Assembly: GCA_001566295.1 (NCBI GenBank)
Contig: KQ964271.1
Coordinates: 1 to 64,000 of the forward strand
Source: Microdochium bolleyi
Lineage: Eukaryota > Ascomycota > Sordariomycetes > Xylariales > Microdochiaceae
DNA: 64,000 nucleotides
Direction: 5' to 3'
Below, in pieces: positions 55,171 to 64,000 of this stretch (positions are counted from its first letter, which is position 1; the number at the start of each line of letters is the position of its first letter). The translations under genes were made by a program, and so were the position numbers. The notes beneath the pieces are model-generated. The model made no database searches and was not told the DNA's origin. It saw nothing but the letters and a program-made list of their open reading frames with translations.

Positions 55171-56214
55171 GGTTGCTATCTGACCTCCGACGAGATGTGT
55201 GTTTGAGAAACGAGTGTGGTGTGAGGGCGATGACTGGCAAGACAGGCAAGATCAGCGTGACCCGGCGCTGGTCTCCGGCGCGAGGTGATATAATGCAGGC
55301 AAAGGATCGCCAAGGGACTCTTCTGCCGGTTATGCACCAACAGGCCGTGAAGAGCAGGGTGCAAGATACATCATCATGCAGGTCCGGAAATGAAGCCTTG
55401 GCAGCACGGGACGTTGAGCCGAATGGAATCCCTGCCGTCTCCAGGATCGTGGCTCGAGCTGGTCAGGGGAAAGTTCAGATTGTGGATCAGCGGGCTCCGC
55501 TCACCTGGGTTCGACCGACTGAATGAGGAAGGTCTCCAGATTGCCAAGGATGCGCGGAAGATTGACTTTGACTGTGCCTGAGGAGCCAAGGATTACGCCG
55601 GGGTCGGTGGTGGAGAATCGAGATGTTGGCACTTTGTGGGCTCGCCCGGGAGACGGCACGCAGCAAGCATGGTCGGACCGAGTCATGGTCGCGGCCTGGG
55701 TCTGGCGCTCGCCTGCACGGGAGGTGGCCGGCGGATAGTGCTTTGCTACAACGCTTGCATCATCCAGAACGGTGCTCGTCGAACCGGTGATGAATAATTT
55801 TTGACGAGAAAGTTGGAAAAATGAATAGAGACAGTAGCAGCTAGACTATTAGATCTTGAATTGCCGTTCAGTGAAACGAGACGAGCGAACTAGAACTAGG
55901 CCATTGCACTGGCAGACGCACAGCGACGCTGTTCGGTAGATGACAACAAACAAAAATATTGGTATGGCCTTCTCCCAACTGACTTCCTGCAGTGCTAGAT
56001 GAGCCACGAATGTTTTGACGATGTACTGCTGGAGCGGTGATGTCTGAGTTCTGACACGTCATTCTCCCTAGATGAGGAGGCTCCCAGCCAAGTTCGGATT
56101 CGGAATAAGGTTTCCCATAGCTAGATCGACGACCTCAAGTACTTCGTTCCGAATGGAAGAAATCTATTGTCTTTTGCAAAGCTCTTAGCAATGCCAGACT
56201 ACAGGCTAGCTGCC
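55171..56214. other. Intergenic, no gene seen
   Basis: Promoter of the mucin-like gene at its left end. The AT-rich remainder contains no supported frame. Confidence 0.5.
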
Positions 56215-56834
56215 TCAGCACCAGATGACAGAGTCTAGAATACTGTTAGCACAATCCAAATGTGATGGAGTATAGAACAACTCTGGCACGGACTTACCAT
56301 CGCAGCCATTCTGCACATGGAACGAGCTGACGAAGCAGTTCGCTCCGCTCGGCGCGACAACGCGATCCCACAGACTTGCGCCGCGAATCAGAGTCAGCAA
56401 GGACCACACCACAGATAATGCGCCGCCAAACTCAGCAGCAATTTCTTTTCCCGATCGGAACCCGGCATGATCACATACCTCTCTCCCTTGTAGTTCTCCC
56501 CGAGCGTCTTGCACCGTACTGTCGCCGAGTATCCCACCTGCAGCACCGCGACGCGAGGGAACCGCGTGCCCGCGCCAGCGTAGCACGGGATCCGGCCGAG
56601 CTCCGGGTCGGGCCGGACGAGTCGGCACGCCTTGCGCTTTTGCAGTGGCAGCGGTGGCGAGTCTCTGCGGTTCCCACCGCCTTCGCCGGAGTTGAGTGGT
56701 GCTGCCATGTTCTCGCCTGATTCGGTCCCAGCCGCACGGGGGCCAGGGAATGCAGAGTCTGGATTGGCAAGCGGGGTGGCCCTGGTGGCAGGTATTGCCA
56801 GGAGGAGAGCGGTAATAATGTTTGTGATCTTCAT
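56215..56834 (-). CDS. Small secreted cysteine protein, three exons
   Basis: Exons 56834-56479, 56374-56298 and 56234-56215 give 150 residues. Donors are GTATGT and GTAAGT; acceptors are GCGCAAG (after a GCTGAC branch) and TTCTAG. All junctions restore frame, and the last exon is only 20 nt, coding the C-terminal DSVIWC. MKITNIITALLLAIPATRA is a signal peptide, followed by a Gly/Ser/Asn-rich propeptide ending LQKRKA, a likely Kex2 site near residue 66. The mature part (about 80 residues) has six cysteines: KACRL, IPCYAG, VRCKTL, ANCFVS, NGCD and the terminal C. This layout is common among fungal effectors and defensin-like proteins, but the family is not recognised. Confidence 0.82.
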
Positions 56835-57872
56835 GTTGACGGGGGACGGGTAGTCGTTGTGGAATTCGACGTCAGGTGGCAGCACGGCACACCACAAGTG
56901 TTCTTGGGAGTACACAATTCGTGAAATCTTGGATACGCCGAGGGAAGCTCAGACGAGCATGCGTGCCGCTGGCAAGTTATATATTCAGATAGCGGGTGTG
57001 AGAATGTTCTGAATGTCCTACATCCTCGATTGTCATGGGAAGTGGTGGCCCTGGAAATCCGCGAACGTTCAGAGTAAGCCTGCAGCGCGATCCATGCCCG
57101 TGGCTTGATCAAGTTCAACGTTTCTATTAAACTGCAACTTACAGAGTCACTAATTTAGACCGAGCGAATCGTCCGTGATTAGAAGCAGATTGAAAGGTGG
57201 GATCGGGGGCGAGAATGCTACGCTGACCTCCCAGCTGAAAGCTCCAGGGATTTATCGGCGCAACGTCAGCCCCGTCCCGTGCATGTTCATGCATGCTTAG
57301 CACAGACCCCTTCCGTGTTTCTTCTCACAGTCGTCCTACCGTATTGTCCTCACAATGCCAAAGTCGTCTGACTATAGCACAGCACAAAGACTGTACACGT
57401 ATTCCATAAACCCGGGCATACAGCTATCTGAGATGGCTATCCGTCAATGCGTCCAAATTCGAGGCAGCCATACGGGTCTTAGATCTGACCAGACGCTGAG
57501 CTATTTTGTTTATGGCGCTTGGACTTCGCAGCAGTGCAAAATAGGCCGTTGAGATATTGCGGAAACGAGGAGAGGCGATATTTCGAACCCTGAACTCCGA
57601 CCAGAGCTCCACCGCCGCCGCTAGCGAAGCTAGATCCCGAGATGCTGCTGGGATACACAGTGATCAGCCCGGGATCTACTCCGAAGTGCAGGCCAGGCTG
57701 CAGCTTACAATGTCCGATGGCCCCGCTATCTGCAAAGGGCCATGATCCTTTCTCCTGACAACATCTCGAGAGAACGCAGTACAATATTCCAAAAGCCACA
57801 GCATTGTATGCGTCTTTGGTGCCACAAACGAGCATCATCAGAGCTCCAACCTTCGCAGCAACATCAACAACG
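56835..57872. other. Intergenic, no gene seen
   Basis: Divergent promoter region between the secreted protein and the DUF924 gene. The palindromic GCATGTTCATGCATGC is near 57280-57296. No supported gene. Confidence 0.5.
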
Positions 57873-58871
57873 ATGGACGACCTCGAGCCCCTCCTGACTC
57901 CTGAGCTCTTCCGCCTCACAGTCGCCAGCCACCTCAACCAGTCGCGTGACACACCCATCGACTTTCGAAAATTCATTGCAGACATCTTCACCGGCGAGCC
58001 GGGCATCGATCCGGCAGTACTTCGAGCCAAGACCTGGCCGGCACTATGTGCCCTCAGCCAGATTCCCAACTGCCACGACCCCACCAGCATCGCCATCATC
58101 GCCGAGGCCCTGTCATCTCCCCCATTCCTACCAGCCCCGGAGGATCCGGAGTTCCCCAAGCTCTCCCTGGGATTGCTGCTATTCCTCGACCAGGGCCCGC
58201 GCTCGTTCTGCACCCAGGGGGCAGACGTGCGGTACACTGACGGCTTCTTCGCGGACATCGCGCTGCACGTCGCGCGTCGGCTGCTCCTCCTGCCCGAGTC
58301 CAGCGGCGGGCTGCCTACCACCCAGCGACCGGGCGAGTGGCCCCGCTGGCAAGGGCAGGGCGTGAGTGCCGACTTCTTCGTGCTGGTGCGCTTCATGCTC
58401 GGCGCTGTGTTCGTGCACCACGAGCACGCCAGGGACGAGGCCCGGGCGTTCACCGAGGAGACGAGGGTCTGGGTCGAGCAGCGGTTCGGGGTGACTGATC
58501 CGCATCGTGAGGAGATGGACAAGACCTTCAGTGATGTGGTCGCATTCCCGCAGATGGTGCAGGCGATGATTGCTGGCGAATTGCCGGTCAAAGCTTCAGC
58601 TAGGGGAGGAGGAGGAGAGGAGGAGGAGCAGCAGCCGATGGGCGTCGCGGAGGGTTTCTTCTTCCTCGCGCTGCTGTACGACGTGCACTACCCGCTTGTT
58701 GACAAGTTCGGGCGGTATCCGTATCGCAACGGAGCGCTGGGTAGGCTGCACACGCCCGAGGAGGAGAAGTGGTTGGCGGAGCAGACTCTGTTCAAGGAGC
58801 TGCCAGATGATTTGAGGGTCAAGATTCGCGAGGACGTCGAGGCTGGCCGGTGGACACCCCTGAGCGTATGA
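57873..58871 (+). CDS. DUF924-family protein
   Basis: A single-exon protein of 332 residues from the ATG at 57873. It matches the DUF924 style: LSLGLLLFLDQGPRSF near residues 103-118 recalls the family's Dx-QxxR signature (usually LDQFPRN), followed by a largely helical, TPR-like body and YDVHYPLVDKFGRYPYRN near residues 270-290, the family's typical HxxxIxxFGRFPHRN. No signal peptide or membrane helix. The biochemical role of the family is not established. A short Gly/Glu-rich insert (GGGGEEEEQQ, near residue 248) is a local oddity. The gene looks intact. Confidence 0.87.
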   Translation: MDDLEPLLTPELFRLTVASHLNQSRDTPIDFRKFIADIFTGEPGIDPAVLRAKTWPALCALSQIPNCHDPTSIAIIAEALSSPPFLPAPEDPEFPKLSLGLLLFLDQGPRSFCTQGADVRYTDGFFADIALHVARRLLLLPESSGGLPTTQRPGEWPRWQGQGVSADFFVLVRFMLGAVFVHHEHARDEARAFTEETRVWVEQRFGVTDPHREEMDKTFSDVVAFPQMVQAMIAGELPVKASARGGGGEEEEQQPMGVAEGFFFLALLYDVHYPLVDKFGRYPYRNGALGRLHTPEEEKWLAEQTLFKELPDDLRVKIREDVEAGRWTPLSV

Positions 58872-59212
58872 CGACCAGCACGGAGATTGGCTATGGACCC
58901 GGATTTCAAAGAGTGTGTCTGGGCCACTGAATGCGTGGGTTTCTAGTTGACTCCTGAAAATGGCACATGGTAAGGACAACATGCAAAGTAGATCATTAGC
59001 CTGTCTGTATCTTTAAGCGTCAACAACGCGGGCGCACTGCGCAGATTATTGTACTGATCAATTTCGCAGCCTTGGATTCTCGCTTCTCACGCCTCAGCTG
59101 ACATAGAAACGGGATGCTAGTCCTCCAACAGTATGCAGTCATGTGGTACCAAGTCGCTGCAGAGGCCAACCAAGAAAGTGACAGGCTCGACAGACACAAC
59201 ACCCCACGACCT
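58872..59212. other. Convergent 3' regions, no gene seen
   Basis: Short spacer between the DUF924 gene and the membrane glycoprotein gene, with no supported frame. Confidence 0.5.
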
Positions 59213-61851
59213 CTATGTTCTTGGTCCTGGCTTCCTGCCGTACTTGCGTCCCGCAACGATCCCAGCTCCCTTGAGGCCATGTCCCTGACCTGCTACTTTC
59301 CTGCGGAAGCCGTGTCGCACACGGAACTGCAACTCTTCCGGACCGTCCTCGGCAACGCCCGAGACCTCGACTACAACGACCCTCGCTGCGGTCCGCAGCC
59401 TCCCGACCCCCCCGCACGTGTTGTCCAGCAGGCCCGGCCCCGCAGGCGGCGACTGCTGCGCGAGGGCCACGAGCTGCGGCGTCGAGTCCCATGTCTCGTG
59501 CATCCTGCCGCGGTACCGGGTGAGGCAGAGCACCGTGTGAGCGAGCGCGACCAGAGCGTGGCTGAGCAGGAGCGCCATGCAGAAGTAGTCGAATGTGTTG
59601 GTCGGGAGCATCGCGTAGCCGGTGAAGATGGCCTCCATTGTGATCTCGGCCAGGGCCGGCGCGGTGCCGCCCGGCAGGGACTCGGGTGCCCTGATGGAGC
59701 GCAGCCGCGTGGTGGGCGGGCCGCGGTGCACGAGGGTCCTGGCCCAGTCGATCAAGCCTGGCCCGTCCCAGCCCGGGAAGTCGATTGTCCAGGGCTGGAC
59801 ATCGTACGTGGGCTCCATGCCGCAGCGCGAGAGGCGTTCGGCCAGGACGACCGAGAGCATGATCTCGAGACGAACTCGCGCCCAGATGGTCCCAAAACCG
59901 TTCCCGCCGTCCGTGCCGGCTATGGAGATGCCATAGTTTGAGAGGAAGCGCTCCATGACGGTGCGGTTAGTGATTGAGCTGGTGCCTGGTGTCGAGGGCA
60001 TATCCTCGTCAGTGACGAATGGGGACATGAAGTCGAACCATTCGGGAGATATGCGAATCTCACCGCGGTCGATCTGCATAGTGTCTTCCGTCGAGAGTGG
60101 GATGATGCCATTCGCCGTCATTCCTGTGAGACCAAGCCTGACTTGAGTATCGGGGGAGCTCGATGCCTCGTCCTCGCGATTCACCTCCGTGAGGCTATTC
60201 ACGTACTGGACTGAGCGGCCCTGCAGCCAGTGCGCATCGACTAGGCATGTCAAGATATCAAAGTCTGCGCTAGCCGCCGTGGCCGCGCTTTTGTAGTATA
60301 CGAGCCCGATCGAACCGTTGAGTGAGGCTGGCAGATGTATCGGGATGACAATGTCGGTAAGGCGCTGGGCGGCCGCGGTCATGTCAGCTGGCGACTGGAT
60401 GGTGATGTTTCTTCGTTCCATGTGAGCTTTGATCTCTCTGGACACATCCAGGAGATCGTATTCCATATTCTTCCTGGCCGATGGACCTCGCCGGGGGTTG
60501 TATGTCTCAATCTTCGGGAAAGGATATGTCATTGTCGTATTGTGCAGCGTAGCTGTCCGGTTGGTTATTGCTGTGCAAACCACACGCACCATCGGTACCG
60601 TTGTCTCGACACGGTACTCCTTGCTTGATGCGAGGCCGAAATCATCATCTGGTGTGTTCATCTGTCCATGCCAGGCTCTTAGATTGTCTCGTGCCCACTT
60701 GTGGTAATAGACGGCAAGGTCCTGAGCCCTCGTCACGGCACTGTGCGTCGTGTAGGCCCAAGTGTCTTCGAAACCAGCCCAGTCAGACTCGGCGTAAATC
60801 ACCTTTGTGATTTTGAACTCATCAAGCTTTCGGAACCGATCGTATCCCTCGGAGCTCCAGTTTCTGGCAAAGTTGTTCTGGAGAGATAAGAACCCGGCAG
60901 CTGGACACTGGGCGTCGCGCAGGTTTTCCGTGACATTCCGGCACGTGACAAGGTCCTCAGCATATCTGCTGTCTAGAACGCTTGGCCAAAGCTGGGCTTC
61001 AGTTTTGTTCAATGGCATGATTGCGCCACCGACGGGCCACTAACAGGGCCGTGTGAGCTAGGGGTCCTAACGGTTTTTGCGACGAGGAGTTTAGGTTGAC
61101 GTACCTCCATGACCCGTGGTAGCATGAGGATGGCCGTTGCTGGGCCTGCGAACAGTGCAATAATGCCTGCATATAAGAGCATGGTGCCTAACAATAGTCC
61201 ACTGGCATATCCAGACTTCTTGAAGTATGCCGCGAGGCCTCCCCAGAACTCAACGGACCAAAAGAAGCTGCAGTGAGCAGTGGTGCTCGTCAGTCCCGAA
61301 GTCTTCATGCTTGTCGGAACCCTTCGAACTGTGGAATACCTTATCTGAGTAAACGCTTTGTCTGAACCTAGCAGACCCAATGGCAGGCCGTGGCCATAGA
61401 GCAGTCTGTTTCTGAGAACGTGGAGGATGATGGATCCGAGACTTGACATGATGAAGAGTTCCTTGGTGTATGTCAGCACCTAAATCAGGCCCATACAAAT
61501 GCCTAGGTTGAGTTGCACTACCTGCACCTTCGCGGCAATTTGGATAGCCGCCAGCTTCGACTCGTTTTGGCCTCGTGCTCCCTGAAGCTCGGTACCGATA
61601 AACCTGCCTCGTGCGTTGATCACGACAAGAGACACAGACACCAGAGCTGGGATCAGATGGATCAGCGATCGGGCCAGTGTCACGCCCAAAGAGTTGAATG
61701 CGACAACTTTGGGCGGCTCGTCGGTCCGTCTCGCAGCAAGGCTTGCCAAGATCCGCAGACCGAGTGGCCGAAGGAGCTGTGGTAGTCTGTGGCAGCACTG
61801 CATCGCCACGTTCACGGCGGCTAAGCGCCACTTGGTAAATGCTTTCGCCAT
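59213..61851 (-). CDS. Large membrane protein with extracellular domain, four exons
   Basis: Exons 61851-61522, 61479-61340, 61267-61105 and 61039-59213 give about 819 residues. Donors are GTAGTG, GTATTC and GTACGT; all junctions keep frame, though the first intron is only 42 nt. Hydrophobic helices occur near residues 50-75 (HLIPALVSVSLVVINARGRF), 112-130, 165-210 (LLGTMLLYAGIIALFAGPAT) and near 700 (FDYFCMALLLSHALVALAHT). Between the last two lies a large domain with many N-glycosylation sequons (NKT, NVT, NWS, NRT, NTT, NIT, NGS), consistent with an extracellular segment. The C-terminal tail is basic. It resembles uncharacterised fungal membrane proteins of similar layout; no function can be assigned. 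A further small C-terminal intron is not excluded. Confidence 0.78.
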
Positions 61852-62816
61852 CTTTTCGCGTGGTTGACTTGATCAAGACCAGGAAGGGTTGAGGTTGCTG
61901 CACTGTTTGTCCAGAGTGAACGTGTGTTTCTGAACGACAGGGCTGGCTACTTAAGTCAGATGTGCAGGCATCCCGTCCCGTAAGTGCGCCCAGAGGTCGT
62001 GGGGGGCCGATCGAGGGATGGGTGGACGAGGAGTGGTGTCACGCGGCTGTGCATGCAGTTTTGAAACAGGCTGAGCTACGTGGCGTCGCTGATCTGCAAT
62101 GCTGGCCTATTATCTCTTTTTGGTGTCACACTCCTTGCATCTGCAGCTGAAATCATGCATCTAGTATGCTCATGACGGTCGTACAATCTGGTCACTAGCC
62201 GCCGTTGAGGGTAGTATGAGCACTTCATGCTATGAGGCTATATCTGGGGCTTTCTGGCACCACTTGCTCGAGGTGTTTAAGCCATATTATTCCTTTAGGC
62301 ACTCTAGTTTTGAGAACATGTGTCCGACGACGCATTCAGTATTATAAACAGTAAGTGTTTGTTTCCTCGTTGGTTTCTTACCACTCACTTCCAGATATTG
62401 GGCAGCCAGTAGCTTTTCGGAGCCCGGTGGGGGAATCGGTAAAACAAACATAGTCTGCACACGCCTGTCAGTTGATGTATCATTAGTCGCGGCAGAGCAG
62501 TTCTTTGAGGCAGCAGAAGCTTGCCTCTGCCAACATCGAGCAGCTCAGGTCCAAAACCTGCTCGAGAAAGTGATCGAAAAGAAATGGGACACTAACAGGT
62601 TCGATCCATGCTCATTGCTCAAAAATTATCTTCGATACGTTACTCGAACTCATCACCATTTCGACGAGCCCCTCATGCGTGTAGGAAAGATTCATTCAAC
62701 CGCTGTGTGTCCCGATAGTCCGCCGCGCCCTTATTCGCAGCACAACAAGAACGGTTTCATGATCAGCGTCCGCCCAGCATCATCTATCCCATCTTGTAAT
62801 CCGGTTTTGAGCCATT
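61852..62816. other. Intergenic, no gene seen
   Basis: Promoter of the large membrane-protein gene at the left end. No supported coding region. Confidence 0.5.
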
Positions 62817-63334
62817 TTACTTCTTGGCTTGGGCCACCTCCCTGCTCCTCCGCGTGGACATCTCCATCTCCTCTTCCAGCAGCTTCTGCCTCATGCACCC
62901 TACAGTGCACAACCCGCCGCAGCAGTCATGCAGCGCGCCCATCTTGTTCAGCAAGATCCTGACCGGTGTGACCAGAGTCACGCACAATAGAGCCTGTCCG
63001 AGAACTCGCCAGTACCGGAAAGGCTTACCAAAGTCTCGGCGGACGCGCTCTGTCACGATATCCAGATAATTAGCAATGTTATCAGTGATATGTAGAAGCT
63101 TTGCTCGCGATGGATCGAGACTGGAGGAAATGGAGAACATGGGGATGCCGAGATGTCTGGGACGGACTTACCGACGGTGCTGAAGTGCCAAACCAGTACA
63201 CCGCCCAGGGCGAGCACGAACCCGAGCATGGAGATCAGACCGATGGCCCAGCCTGGGATGGCGGTAGGTCGCCTGTCGTCGGTATTGCCTTCTTCGGGTG
63301 TCGATACGGCGACGCCCTTGGCTGCGGTCGCCAT
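62817..63334 (-). CDS. Small membrane protein, frame uncertain
   Basis: An ATG at 63334 opens MATAAKGVAVSTPEEG, then a membrane helix (WAIGLISMLGFVLALGGVLV). A GTAAGT donor follows at about 63168. Two continuations exist. The same frame, with or without a 51-nt stopless intron, ends at about 63053 with a second hydrophobic stretch. A shifted frame continues to 62817 with convincing protein text (LDPSRAKLLHITDNIANYLD, FRYWRVLGQALLCV, then an acidic-basic tail ending AQAKK), but no clean splice links it to exon 1. Either a weak donor (GTCCGT, phase 2) is used, or a one-base frameshift has broken the gene. The family is not recognised. Confidence 0.5.
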
Positions 63335-64000
63335 ATTGCAAGAATGGTGCCGGCGCGGCCAAAATCAACGCCTGTTCTGTGTGCTGGGTTTCAAAAAGCT
63401 TGGCTGGTCGCCGCCGAAGTAGAACAACAGAAAACTCAGAAAATCCAAGGTCGAAGTCGACTTGCGAAGTGGCAAATAGGGCCGGCTTGTGACTCGGTGA
63501 AGAGGATGCGACGTGTATAATGAGGACCCACTAGGCCCGATATGTCCTGAAAGCGCCATGAGGGCAATATACATAATATATATCGTGCGCGGGAGTGCCC
63601 GAGGTTGGCGAACAAGCATGTCTCGTATGAAGTGACCCACATCCCCGTGGCTGTGTCGTCGCATGCCAAGCAGAACCGGTGGTAACCCATGGTTCCCGAG
63701 ATGTCATCTGGATTCTGGAAGCGTGACTGAAGCTGGACAGCATGTTGATTTCCGCAAAAAACAAATCATTGTTCACTGAGGTATGAAACTTCCTGGAACA
63801 TCTCTTTTAAAGCGTGATCACCATACATCGATTACTTTTGTCGGTAGCATCTATTTAGCCAGCTCGTCGCCAAATCAAACAATATCGGCCCCTGCTTATC
63901 TTTTCACTGGTGCCAAGCCGCAGGGCTCAGTAGATGGCTAAATCGTCATGTCTTGGCTACGGTAGACCCGCCCATGGGAAATGTCTCGTGAGACCCAACA
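63335..64000. other. Window end, no supported gene
   Basis: Only short overlapping frames without motifs. It may contain the promoter of the small membrane-protein gene. Confidence 0.5.

Noticed and set aside
57479..58591. 370-codon minus-strand frame opposite the DUF924 gene
   Set aside because: Antisense of a conserved gene with Ser/Arg-rich composition and no motif.
59114..59941. 275-codon plus-strand frame under the large membrane-protein gene
   Set aside because: Arg/Gly/His-rich mirror of the opposite strand; no motif.

Overview
The window is the physical end of a chromosome of a filamentous ascomycete (Pezizomycotina). It opens with 95 bases of CCCTAA telomere repeat. The genes have short introns with canonical GT/AG ends and families typical of moulds: FRE-type ferric reductase, rhodopsin-domain membrane protein, Dal5-like and drug-type MFS transporters, small secreted cysteine proteins and a STAND/ankyrin protein. 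Species is not determinable from the sequence alone. Exon limits come from reading splice sites by eye and from continuity of conserved protein sequence.

Layout. (1) 1-3.5 kb: telomere, subtelomeric filler with a repeated 13-mer, a zinc-independent MDR oxidoreductase only 675 bp from the telomere repeat, then a roughly 1-kb inverted pair of LTR-like sequences plus a third copy; differences between the arms are mostly transitions, as repeat-induced point mutation (RIP) would leave. (2) 3.6-15.1 kb: carboxylesterase, a decayed gene tail, a six-cysteine secreted protein, ferric reductase, a long amidase and a zinc alcohol dehydrogenase. (3) 16-23 kb: kinase-like pseudogene, isochorismatase-family hydrolase, two secreted proteins, a broken FAD-linked oxidase and an intact 121-residue membrane protein. 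(4) 23.7-33.5 kb: a decayed tRNA-Leu, a ten-exon MFS permease, a rhodopsin-domain membrane protein and a 6-phosphogluconate dehydrogenase paralogue. (5) 33.7-44 kb: the ghost of a large STAND/ankyrin gene and a gene-poor stretch. (6) 44-64 kb: bZIP factor, a diverged zinc dehydrogenase, a GT4-like glycosyltransferase, an MFS transporter broken by a perfect 28-bp tandem duplication, a mucin-like secreted protein, a small secreted cysteine protein, a DUF924-type protein, a large membrane glycoprotein and a small membrane protein.

There is no polyketide synthase, NRPS or terpene synthase, so this is not a classical metabolite cluster. It looks like an accessory subtelomere: lone catabolic enzymes (esterase, amidase, dehydrogenases, hydrolase), transporters and secreted candidates, with at least six genes at various stages of decay (nonsense codons, frameshifts, one recent duplication). 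I found no CRISPR array and no complete transposase or reverse transcriptase.
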